64,000 bases of DNA from NCBI RefSeq assembly GCF_035685805.1, contig NZ_DASSAB010000023.1, positions 20,440 through 84,439 of the forward strand, read 5' to 3'. The notes under the pieces are model-generated. The model made no database searches. It was not told the origin of the DNA and saw nothing but the letters and a program-made list of their open reading frames with translations. Of the stretch, positions 24,174 through 32,333 are shown in pieces. A program made the translations under genes and the position numbers. The DNA is from Dyella_A sp035685805 (GTDB lineage Bacteria; Pseudomonadota; Gammaproteobacteria; Xanthomonadales; Rhodanobacteraceae). The number at the start of each line of letters is the position of its first letter. Position 1 is the first letter of the stretch.

Positions 24174-27050
24174 TCAGCGCTGGTAGTGGAAGCTGAGCAG
24201 GAAGTAGCGTCCCACGACGTCGTCGAATGCCGGGCTGTACGCCAGCGACGAGGGACCGTAATAGCGCGGCGCGTGGTCCAGCGCATTGTGCACGTTCAGG
24301 CCGATGCGCCAGTGGTCGAAGCCGCTGTAGTCGAGGTTGAGATCGAGCTGGGTGAACGCCGGCGTGCTGCAGTGGCCGGCCTCGCGCAGGCCGTCCGGGC
24401 AGGTCAGCCGGCTGTTGGCGCTGGCCCGGTAGCCGTAGTGCCCGGTGTAGCGCAGGTTGGCGGTGGTGACCCAGTCGCCGCGCGACCACTCCACGGACCC
24501 CAGCGCGGTGGCCTTGGGCTGGTCTGCGTAGCCGTCGTAAGGCTCCGGCGGTGCATCCGGCACGATCTGCCGGCGCAGCTTGGACAGCCAGTCCACGCCG
24601 AGGTTGAAGCTGAAGCTGCCCAGGCGCCGGGTGTCGAGCCGGTAGCGCACGTCCAGATCGAACGAGCGCACCATCGTCTTGCCCAGGTTCACCAGCTGCT
24701 GGTCGAACGCGTACAGCGCGCCTTGGGCGTCGCGGCGGAACAGCTCGGGAAAGGCGTCCGGATGATCCAGCGCATAGGACACCGGCAACGCGCGGATCTC
24801 GTGGCGGCGGTCGACCTGGTAGACATCCAGCGCGATGCCCAGCGCCGGCGTGGGCGCCAGCACCACGCCGAAGGTGAGGCTGCGCGAGCGCTCTGGCCGC
24901 AGCTCGGGGTTGCTCACGCTGTCCAGCCGCAGCGTGCACAGCGCATAGCCGCCGCCCACCGGCCGGCCGTTCACGCACGGCAGCAGCGCGCTGGGTACTT
25001 CCACCCGCACGCCGGTGGGCAGCAGCGCCTGCGGCCGATCGAGCTCGGGCAGGGTGGGCGCGCGATACCCGCGCGCCAGCGTGCCGCGGAAACTCACCTC
25101 GTCGCTGACGTCCCATTTCAGCCCGAGGCGCGGCGAGAACGCCCATCCGAAGCCGCCGCTGTGATCGGCGCGGGCGGCAACGTTGGCGGTGAATCCTTTT
25201 GCCAGCGGGGCTTCCATCTCCACGTAGGCCGCGGAGATCCAGCGATCGCCCCGGCGCACGTACGGGGGCTGGAACTGGAACACGTCGTTGGCAATCAGCA
25301 GCGGATCGGGCTGGTCGTCCAGCTGCTCGCGGTAGCCCTCGATGCCGGCTGCCAGGCCCAGCTCGCCCAGCGGCCACTGCGCCAATGGCCCGTCCGCGCG
25401 CAGGCTGAAGCCGCTCTGGCTGGTATGGCCGGTGCGCAGCAGTTGCGGCGACAGCGCGGCGAGCACGGCTGGACTGTTGCGGCCGCCGGGCTGGTAGCTG
25501 CCGTCGGAGAGCGCCTGATCCAGCACGCTGGAACGCAACAGGCCGCGCACGCGGTCGGTGCCGGCGTTGTGCTGGTCGTCCAGGCGCAGGTCCCATTGCC
25601 AGTCGCCGGGGTGGCCGCGCAGGCCGGCGCTGAGCTGGGTGCTGCGTGACTGGGTGGCGTCGCGGATAGGCCCGATGTCGGCGAAGGCATAGTTCACCAC
25701 CCGCACGCTGCGCGGCGGACCCGGATCGAACAGCAACAGCTGCTCGGTCGCCGGTCCCGTCTGCTGGTGCTGGCGCACGCTGTTCCAGCGCAGCCCGGCG
25801 TAGGCCTCGAGTGAACCGACCGGGTGATCGACGTGCAACAGCAGCGAGCGGCTGTCCAGCTGCGTCTGCAGCGTGGTCGCCGGCCCGGTGGTGTTGGTGC
25901 ACGGCCCGTCCAGGGTGAGCCGGGTGCAGCCGCCGTCGGTGTTGTCGTAGCCGATCTGGCCGCCGTCGAAATAGTAGGTGCCGTCGCCGCCGTCGCCGCC
26001 GTTGCGTGCCCATCGACGGTCGCGGCCGAGCAGCGGCGAACGCTCCAGGTAGTCGGCGCTCAGCAGCAGGTGGCCGCCGTGGCCGAAGGCGCTACCGAAG
26101 CTGCCCGTGACGCGCCGCTGCGATGCATCCCCGCGCGAGGAGATGCCGGCGTTGCCATCCAGCGCCACCCCCTGGAACTGCTTGCGCAGGATGATGTTGA
26201 CCACGCCGGCCATCGCGTCGGAGCCGTAGATCGCGGACGCGCCGTCACGCAGCACTTCGATCCGCTCGACCAGCGCCAGCGGGATGCTCTCCAGGTCGTT
26301 GACCAGGCTGAACTCGCCCTGCGACAGCCCGTAACCGGCCATGCGCTGGCCGTCGACCAGAAACAGCGTGGCGGTGGCGCCGAGCCCGTGCAGGTCGACC
26401 GCCGCGGCGCCGGTTGCCCCGGACAGCCCGTTGGCCTGGTACAGCGCGCTGTCGCTCAGCGCCACCGGGGCATTGTTCACCCGCACGCCGGGCTGCGCGC
26501 GCAGCAACTCGAACAGAGTCTGGTAGCCGCTGTGCTCGATCTGGCGACGGTCGATCACGGTCAGTGGCGAGGCGGTCTCCATGGCCGTGCGGCGCAAGTG
26601 GGTGCCGGTCACTTCCACCGCCAGCAGCGGCACCGGCAGCGACTCCAGCGGCGCCGGCGGCAGCGCCCGCCCGGCCGCGCGGGTGGCGGGCGCCGCGGCG
26701 GCGGGAGCGATGCGGCGCAGCACGTAGGTGTCGGGCGTGACGACCTCGGCCTGCAAGCCGCTGCCACGCAGCACGATCGCCAACGCATCGGCCGGGGTGA
26801 AGTCCCCCTCCAGCGCGACGGCCCGCTGGCCGGCCGTGAGCTGCGGTGCGTAGAGCAGCTGCACGTTGCCCCGTGCAGCGAGCGCACGCAGCGTGTCATC
26901 CAGCTGGCCGGCCGGGATCGCGTAGTGGCGAGTCAGTCCGCGTGTGACCGCATGCGCGCACGACAACGTCAGCGCGAACGCCAGCGCGGCGGCAAACGGA
27001 ATCAGGCGGCGACCGCGGACGGCGGCCGACGCAACGCGGCGGCCCGTCAT
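24174..27050 (-). CDS. TonB-dependent receptor with STN signalling domain
   Basis: 958 aa. A signal peptide (to about residue 34, CAHA) is followed by an STN (secretin/TonB short N-terminal) domain at about 40-113 (HYAIPAGQLDDTLRALAARGNVQLLY), which contacts FecR-type regulators in the periplasm. The plug begins near VEVTGTHLRRTAMETASP and includes VERIEVLRDGASAIYGSDAMAGVVNI. The barrel ends in VGRYFLLSFHYQR. It is five bases after the fecR-like gene, so the three genes form one signalling unit. The plug resembles that of large receptors for peptides or carbohydrates; the substrate is unknown. Confidence 0.9.
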   Translation of the reverse strand: MTGRRVASAAVRGRRLIPFAAALAFALTLSCAHAVTRGLTRHYAIPAGQLDDTLRALAARGNVQLLYAPQLTAGQRAVALEGDFTPADALAIVLRGSGLQAEVVTPDTYVLRRIAPAAAAPATRAAGRALPPAPLESLPVPLLAVEVTGTHLRRTAMETASPLTVIDRRQIEHSGYQTLFELLRAQPGVRVNNAPVALSDSALYQANGLSGATGAAAVDLHGLGATATLFLVDGQRMAGYGLSQGEFSLVNDLESIPLALVERIEVLRDGASAIYGSDAMAGVVNIILRKQFQGVALDGNAGISSRGDASQRRVTGSFGSAFGHGGHLLLSADYLERSPLLGRDRRWARNGGDGGDGTYYFDGGQIGYDNTDGGCTRLTLDGPCTNTTGPATTLQTQLDSRSLLLHVDHPVGSLEAYAGLRWNSVRQHQQTGPATEQLLLFDPGPPRSVRVVNYAFADIGPIRDATQSRSTQLSAGLRGHPGDWQWDLRLDDQHNAGTDRVRGLLRSSVLDQALSDGSYQPGGRNSPAVLAALSPQLLRTGHTSQSGFSLRADGPLAQWPLGELGLAAGIEGYREQLDDQPDPLLIANDVFQFQPPYVRRGDRWISAAYVEMEAPLAKGFTANVAARADHSGGFGWAFSPRLGLKWDVSDEVSFRGTLARGYRAPTLPELDRPQALLPTGVRVEVPSALLPCVNGRPVGGGYALCTLRLDSVSNPELRPERSRSLTFGVVLAPTPALGIALDVYQVDRRHEIRALPVSYALDHPDAFPELFRRDAQGALYAFDQQLVNLGKTMVRSFDLDVRYRLDTRRLGSFSFNLGVDWLSKLRRQIVPDAPPEPYDGYADQPKATALGSVEWSRGDWVTTANLRYTGHYGYRASANSRLTCPDGLREAGHCSTPAFTQLDLNLDYSGFDHWRIGLNVHNALDHAPRYYGPSSLAYSPAFDDVVGRYFLLSFHYQR

Positions 27051-27055
27051 CGTGG

Positions 27056-28072
27056 TCAGCGGGCCGCGGCGGCCGGCAGCAGGGTCAGCTCGTCCGGCCC
27101 GGTCCGCTGCACGCGCAACCGCCAGCCCTGGGCCAGTGCCTTGGCCAACGCCTGCTGGTCGCCGGCATGGAAGCTGCCACTGACCTTCAGTGCCGCCAGC
27201 GAGGGGTCGCCCAGCCGCAGCTGGGTGGTGGAATAGCGGTTCATCGACTCGAGCAGGTGGTCCAGTCGCCGCTCGCTGAAATCGAGCTGGCCACGCGGCC
27301 AGGCTTGCGCCTGGACCAGGTCGAGCGCGGTGACCGCGGCCGGGCGGCCGTCGGTGTCGATGTGCAACTGCTGGGCGGGCGCCAGTTCACTGCTCCAGGC
27401 CGGTGCACCGGCGCTGCCGGCGTGGCTGACCGCGACGCGGCCCTCGAGCAGCCCCACGGTGGTCCCCTGGGCGCTGCGGTCGACCTGGAACGTGGTGCCG
27501 ACGTCGCGGATCAGGCTGCCGTCCACGCGCACCAGGAACGGCCGCTCCGGATCCGCCGCCACGGCGAACTGGGCCCGCCCGTTGCGCAGGATCACCTCGC
27601 GCTGGCGCGGACCGAAACGGGTCACCAGGCTGGACTGGGCGTCGAGCTGGACCCGGGTGCCATCGGCAAGCGTGATCGCCTGCGGCAGGCCGACCTGGGT
27701 GGCGTACGTGCGTTCGACGGGCGCGCCGTCGCGGACCATCCAGCCGACGCCCACCGCCACCAGCAGCGCCGCCGCCAGCCCGGCCGCCAGCCGCCAGCCG
27801 CGCTGCGGCCGTGCCTGCGGTCGGCGCGCCAGGTCGCGCCGGGCCGCGCGTGCCGCCGCCCGCAGCAGCGGGTCCGCCGCCAGCAGTCCCGCGTTGCGAT
27901 GCAGGTATTCCACTTCGGCATAGGCCGCCGCGTGCTCCGGATCGGCCCCGCGCCAGCGCTCGAAGGCATCTTCGTCCACCGAACTGCGGGCCGGCGAATG
28001 CAGCCGCGCCAGCCATGCCTCCGCCGTGGTGGGCAGGTCGGCTGCGTGCGATTCCTTCGCCTGGCGTGTCAT
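27056..28072 (-). CDS. FecR family anti-sigma/sigma regulator
   Basis: 338 aa from the ATG at 28072, which overlaps the sigma factor stop as ATGA. The cytoplasmic N-terminus has the FecR/PupR pattern AEAWLARLHSP...FERWRGADPEHAAAYAEVE. One membrane helix at about 90-112 (LAAGLAAALLVAVGVGWMV) is followed by the periplasmic FecR domain with ITLADGTRVQLDAQSSL. It relays occupancy of the receptor's STN domain to the sigma factor. Confidence 0.92.
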   Translation of the reverse strand: MTRQAKESHAADLPTTAEAWLARLHSPARSSVDEDAFERWRGADPEHAAAYAEVEYLHRNAGLLAADPLLRAAARAARRDLARRPQARPQRGWRLAAGLAAALLVAVGVGWMVRDGAPVERTYATQVGLPQAITLADGTRVQLDAQSSLVTRFGPRQREVILRNGRAQFAVAADPERPFLVRVDGSLIRDVGTTFQVDRSAQGTTVGLLEGRVAVSHAGSAGAPAWSSELAPAQQLHIDTDGRPAAVTALDLVQAQAWPRGQLDFSERRLDHLLESMNRYSTTQLRLGDPSLAALKVSGSFHAGDQQALAKALAQGWRLRVQRTGPDELTLLPAAAAR

Positions 28073-28674
28073 GTACGAGACTCCGACTGAAAGGCGCCGA
28101 GCCGCTCGCGCAGAAGGCGCAGGGCCCGGCTGATGTGTTTTTCCACTGCCTTGACGCTGATGCCGCAGTGGTCGGCGATTTCGATGTAGGTCATGCCTTC
28201 GATCCGGTTCAGCAGGTAGACCTGCCGGCAACGCGTGGGCAGCCGGAGCAGCGCGCGCTGCAGGGCCACCAGATCCTGCTCGGACGCCGTGCGCTGCTCG
28301 TGCGACGGTTCGGTCGAGTGCAGCTCGACCGCCTCCTCGTCCAGGCTCACGTGGTGCGCATCGAAGCGGGTCAGCGCGCGGCGGCTGCGGTCGTGCAGCG
28401 CGTTGACGGCGATCCGGTACAGCAGCGCCATCCAGGTGTCCGGCGCGTGCGCGCGATAGCGCATCAGTCGCGTCAGGCTCTCCTGTGCCAGGTCCTCTGC
28501 GTCGTCCGGCGAGCGGGTACGGCGCTGCAGGAAGCGCACCAGGGCCCCGCGCTGTTCCCGCACGAAGCCGTCGAATTCAGTTGGATTGCCTGCACCAGCA
28601 AGAAGCTGCTCGTGCTCGGCCGAGCCCAGGGCCATCGAACGGCACCGTGTATTGACCAGCGATAGTGCCGTCAC
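28069..28674 (-). CDS. ECF sigma factor, FecI type
   Basis: 201 aa (188 if the ATG at 28635 is used). Region 2 shows DAEDLAQESLTRLMRY and WMALLYRIAVNALHDRSRR. Region 4 shows LPTRCRQVYLLNRIEGMTYIEIADHCGISVKAVEKHISRAL, a typical FecI-group helix-turn-helix. It should direct transcription of the receptor gene when released or activated by the adjacent FecR-like protein. The cytoplasmic product is the first gene of the trio. Confidence 0.92.
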   Translation of the reverse strand: MTALSLVNTRCRSMALGSAEHEQLLAGAGNPTEFDGFVREQRGALVRFLQRRTRSPDDAEDLAQESLTRLMRYRAHAPDTWMALLYRIAVNALHDRSRRALTRFDAHHVSLDEEAVELHSTEPSHEQRTASEQDLVALQRALLRLPTRCRQVYLLNRIEGMTYIEIADHCGISVKAVEKHISRALRLLRERLGAFQSESRT

Positions 28675-28831
28675 GATATCGCATCAGCCCGGGGATGTGA
28701 GCATGTACCCCCTGTGCTTCCGCATCCGTGCGGAAGGCTCGGGCCGCGATCCATGCGCGGGGGGTGCGGTCGCGGCAAACGCCGCGTCCACTGCACTCAA
28801 CGCGCGCGGCGCCAAACCCCCTACCTCGCGG

Positions 28832-30826
28832 TCAGGGCGACAGGTCGATGGTGTAGGTGGCGGTGCCGTCGCCGTGGTCGCTCAGCTGCTCGATGCCCTT
28901 CAACCCGGCCTCGCGCGCCAGCGCCTGCTTGCCGGCGGCGCCGGTGAACACCACGCGGCCGTGCGTGTGCAACGGCGCGAAGTGCCACGAGGTCGGTGCC
29001 AGGTCGCTCTGGTCCAGGCGCTGCTTGCGTTCGATCCAGCGGGCCAGGATCTCGCGCGCACCGTCGGGCGAGGACAGCACGATGTTGCTGCCGTCCAGCC
29101 CCGGGAAATGGCCGCCGCCACTGGCCCGGTAGTTGTTGGTGACGACGATGAACGGCTGCCCCGGGGTCACCGGCTTGCCGCGGTAGGCGAGCGACGTGAT
29201 GCGCTCGCCCGCTGGCCGGGACAGGTCGATGGTGTAAGTCACGCCCTGGATCTGATCGAAGTTGTAGCCGACGTAGTGCGGGTTGATCAGCGCCTGCTCG
29301 CCGGGCTTGCTCGGGTCGATCCGGTTGAAGCGCCGCGCCGACTGCTCCAGCCACGCCTTCACGCCGGCGCCATCGGTCTTCACCGCCGCCAGCGTGTTGG
29401 GATAGAAGTACAGGTCGGCCGCACTGCGCAGGGTCAGCGGGCCCGGGGCCACGTCGGTGTAGTCATCGGGGCCGCCGAAGCCGGTGCGGAAGGCCGCGGC
29501 GGAGGAGAGCACCGGCACGTCGGCCAGCTCGGGGTGGCTCCTGGGCAGCTCGCGGCGCACGTAGTCGGCCTGCGCCGCGTTGATCGGCGCCAGCGCGGTC
29601 ATGTTGCCCTCGTCGGCGAAGTAGCTGCTCATCCGCACGCTGCTGTGGCCGATCGGCGTGTTGACGTAGGCAATCGCCGCTTCGTGCACCTTGGCCACCA
29701 AGGGGGCGATCTGCGGATCGGGCGCCACGCAGCGCGGCTCATGTCCTTTCTCCGCTGCCTCGCAGATCGGCCGCACCTCGCTGTGGGTGTCGCTGGTGTC
29801 GACCACCCACTGGCCGTTCTGGCGGATCAGCGCCAGCTTGATCACGCCCAGATCCTTGCCGAAGAAGCCTCCCATCACCGCCGGCACGCCACGTACGAAG
29901 CCGCGCTTGGCGTCCACGTCGGGCATGTCGGCGTAGTGCGGGCCGGGGAACTCGGTATGCGAGTGGCCCAGCAGCAGCGCGCTGATGCCCGGCACGCCGG
30001 CCAGATGCCAGCCGCCGTTTTCCATGTCGGGGGTATACGGGTGGGCGTCCAGGCCACCGTGCAGCACCGCCACGATCAGGTCCGGATGCTGGGCCTGCAG
30101 CTGCGGCACGTATTTGCGTGCCGCTTCCACCACGCCGCTGACGGTGACCTTGCCGGCCAGCTTCTGCTTGTCCCACTGCAGGATCGGCGGCGGCGTGAAA
30201 CCGATGATGCCGACCTTCAGCGGCACCTCGACCTTGCTGCCGTCGGGCGTGTACGCCTCGATCGTGCGCGTGACGACCGCCCACGGCTTGTAGATCGGCT
30301 GGCTGTCGCGCGCGCTGTAGACATTGGACAGTACCAGCGGGAAATGCGGCCCGGCGCAGCGTCGGGCTGCACCGCCGTCGACGTTCATCGGCGTGCCGGT
30401 GACCTGCGACAGGAACGGCAGGCCGTAATTGAACTCGTGGTTGCCGGCGGTGCCGCCGTCGTAGCCCACGGCGTCCATGGCGCGGTAGATCGCCAGCTCC
30501 TGGTCGCAGCCCACCGGCCTGGCCAGCGCCTGGTAGTCGGCCAGCACGCTGCCCTGGATGGTGTCGCCATCGTCGATCAGGAAGGTGTTGGGAAATTCCT
30601 TGCGCGCCTGCCGGATCAGCGTGACCGTGCGCTCGTAACCCAGCGTGGGATCAGCCTTGAGCTTGTAGTAGTCGTAGCCGAGGATGTTCGAGTGCAGGTC
30701 GGTGGTTTCGAGGATCGCCACGTCCGCGCGTGCACCGTCGGGTGCGGCAGCGGGCATCGTGGGACTGGTGACACAACCGGCGAGCACAGTGGCGGCGAGC
30801 AGGGGCAACAGCGGGCGGAGCGACAT
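28832..30826 (-). CDS. Lipoprotein 2',3'-cyclic nucleotide phosphodiesterase / 5'-nucleotidase (CpdB-like)
   Basis: 664 aa from the ATG at 30826, which starts a lipoprotein signal with lipobox LAGC (Cys18). The calcineurin-like metallophosphatase domain has ETTDLHSN, IDDGDTIQGS, GNHEFNYG, VAVLHGG and GHSHTEFPG metal motifs. The C-terminal 5'-nucleotidase domain carries the substrate-binding NNYRASGGG. The family hydrolyses 2',3'-cyclic nucleotides and 3'-nucleotides in the periplasm. The upstream in-frame extension to 31168 reads through the divergent promoter and is not used. Confidence 0.9.
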   Translation of the reverse strand: MSLRPLLPLLAATVLAGCVTSPTMPAAAPDGARADVAILETTDLHSNILGYDYYKLKADPTLGYERTVTLIRQARKEFPNTFLIDDGDTIQGSVLADYQALARPVGCDQELAIYRAMDAVGYDGGTAGNHEFNYGLPFLSQVTGTPMNVDGGAARRCAGPHFPLVLSNVYSARDSQPIYKPWAVVTRTIEAYTPDGSKVEVPLKVGIIGFTPPPILQWDKQKLAGKVTVSGVVEAARKYVPQLQAQHPDLIVAVLHGGLDAHPYTPDMENGGWHLAGVPGISALLLGHSHTEFPGPHYADMPDVDAKRGFVRGVPAVMGGFFGKDLGVIKLALIRQNGQWVVDTSDTHSEVRPICEAAEKGHEPRCVAPDPQIAPLVAKVHEAAIAYVNTPIGHSSVRMSSYFADEGNMTALAPINAAQADYVRRELPRSHPELADVPVLSSAAAFRTGFGGPDDYTDVAPGPLTLRSAADLYFYPNTLAAVKTDGAGVKAWLEQSARRFNRIDPSKPGEQALINPHYVGYNFDQIQGVTYTIDLSRPAGERITSLAYRGKPVTPGQPFIVVTNNYRASGGGHFPGLDGSNIVLSSPDGAREILARWIERKQRLDQSDLAPTSWHFAPLHTHGRVVFTGAAGKQALAREAGLKGIEQLSDHGDGTATYTIDLSP

Positions 30827-30928
30827 CGGGAGCGTCCAGCGGCAAACGGGCAGGGCCGGGAACGTAGCAGATCGACGGCGGCAAGGGCGGTGGCTGCGTT
30901 GTCCCGTCCTTTCTGGCGGCGGAAGCGC

Positions 30929-30971
30929 TTGACGCGAATCGCAACCATCTGTACTACTACGCACAGTACAG
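30929..30971 (+). promoter_or_regulatory. Promoter and operator of the GntR-ABC operon
   Basis: TTGACG at 30929-30934, a 17-base spacer, and TACTAC at 30952-30957. A perfect inverted repeat CTGTACT (30949-30955) - 9 bases - AGTACAG (30965-30971) covers the -10 box, a typical place for autorepression by a YtrA-type GntR regulator, whose gene starts 16 bases later. Confidence 0.65.
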
Positions 30972-30986
30972 GCAGGACACGCGACC

Positions 30987-31394
30987 ATGCCCCGCAGCCA
31001 CGCCCTGATGCTCCAGATCGCCACCGGCGACCCGCGCCCGATCAGCAAGCAGATCGTCGACGGTGTCCGCATGAAGATCGCCACGGCAGAACTCAGCCCC
31101 GGAGACCAGTTGCCCAGCGTGCGCGGCTTGGCCCAGCAATTGACGATCAACCCCAACACCGTGGCCAAGGCCTACGCCGAGCTCACCAGCGAAGGCTGGC
31201 TGGAGTCGCGCCAAGGCCTGGGCCTGTTCGTCGCCACGCCACGCCAGCGACTGTCCAACGGCGAACGTGACCGGCGCATGGACGAGGCGATCCAAGCCTT
31301 CGTGCGAGAAGTGGCGGCGCTCGATTACCCGCCCGAGCGCGCGCTGGCGCGACTGGACCGCGCGCTCCAGGTGTTGTCCCGAAAAAGCGCCTGA
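30987..31394 (+). CDS. GntR family regulator, YtrA subfamily
   Basis: 135 aa. The winged helix-turn-helix fills residues about 10-78 (PISKQIVDGVRMKIATAELSPGDQLPSVRGLAQQLTINPNTVAKAY). The short C-terminal helical tail of the YtrA subfamily replaces the large effector domain of other GntR proteins. Such regulators repress adjacent ABC transporter genes; the palindrome over the -10 box is the probable site. It lies 22 bases before the ATPase gene. Confidence 0.9.
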   Translation: MPRSHALMLQIATGDPRPISKQIVDGVRMKIATAELSPGDQLPSVRGLAQQLTINPNTVAKAYAELTSEGWLESRQGLGLFVATPRQRLSNGERDRRMDEAIQAFVREVAALDYPPERALARLDRALQVLSRKSA

Positions 31395-31416
31395 CCTGCC
31401 CGAGACGCCTTGAGTC

Positions 31417-32322
31417 ATGAACAACCACGTCATCGAAACCCGCGCCCTGACCAAGCGCTACGGCGCCAAGCTCGCGCTCGACGCGCTGGACCTGTCCATC
31501 GCTGCCGGCCACATCCACGCCATCGTCGGCGCCAACGGCGCCGGCAAGTCCACGCTGTTCCGCATCCTGCTCGGCTTCCTGCCGCCGAGCAGCGGCAGCG
31601 CGCGTATCCTCGGCCGCGACAGCCAGCAGCTCACGCCGGAGGACCGCGGCCGCATCGGGTTCGTCAACGAGGAACACACGCTGCCGAACTGGATGCGCGT
31701 CTCGGCGGTGGCGGACATGCAGCGCCACCAGTACCCGCGCTGGAACCAGCGCGCCTATGACGAGGTCATCGGCCACTACCACGTGCTGCCGGAGCAGAAG
31801 ATCGGCCAGCTCTCGCGTGGCGAGCGCGCCGGCTTCAACCTCGCGCTGACGCTGGCGCAGGGACCGGAGCTGCTGGTGCTGGACGAGCCGACGCTGGGCC
31901 TGGACGTGGTGGCCAAGCGCGCGTTCCTTGAATCGCTGATGTATTCGAGCGCGACTGAATCCTGCACGGTCATCTATTGCTCGCACCAGATGGAAGAGAT
32001 CGAGCGCGTCGCCGAGAACCTGATCATCCTCGAGCGCGGGCGCCTGGCACACATGTCGGCGCCGGAAGAGTTCTGCGCGCGCGTCACCCACTGGGTCGCC
32101 GACATCCCGTTCGCCGGTCCGCCGCCGGCCGGCGTGCCGGGGCTGTTGCAGGTGCAGCGCATCGATGGCCTGCATCATTACCTGGTGCTCGACCAGGACG
32201 AGGATTTCGCGCAGTTCCTGCGCGGCGCCGGTGCGCGGACCGTGCAGTGCATGCCGGTGAGCCTGGATCGCGCAGTCAACGGCTTCCTGGCGAAGAACCA
32301 CGCGATGCCGGCGGCGGCATGA
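31417..32322 (+). CDS. ABC transporter ATP-binding protein
   Basis: 301 aa. Walker A GANGAGKS at 38-45, signature LSRGE at 132-136 (Arg instead of the common Gly) and Walker B LLVLDEP at 152-158, followed by the H-loop in CSHQMEE. The C-terminal 80 residues are an accessory domain. The YtrA-regulated context suggests export or stress response, as in ytr-type systems, rather than nutrient uptake. It pairs with the membrane gene 11 bases downstream. Confidence 0.9.
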   Translation: MNNHVIETRALTKRYGAKLALDALDLSIAAGHIHAIVGANGAGKSTLFRILLGFLPPSSGSARILGRDSQQLTPEDRGRIGFVNEEHTLPNWMRVSAVADMQRHQYPRWNQRAYDEVIGHYHVLPEQKIGQLSRGERAGFNLALTLAQGPELLVLDEPTLGLDVVAKRAFLESLMYSSATESCTVIYCSHQMEEIERVAENLIILERGRLAHMSAPEEFCARVTHWVADIPFAGPPPAGVPGLLQVQRIDGLHHYLVLDQDEDFAQFLRGAGARTVQCMPVSLDRAVNGFLAKNHAMPAAA

Positions 32323-32333
32323 GGAGGGGCGAC

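Noticed and set aside
28675..28831. Gene between the sigma factor and the nucleotidase
   Set aside because: Only 157 bases with no plausible frame; it is probably the promoter region of the sigma factor gene.
31977..32333. N-terminal extension of the permease ORF
   Set aside because: It overlaps the ATPase gene in another frame; the ATG at 32334 has a strong ribosome site.
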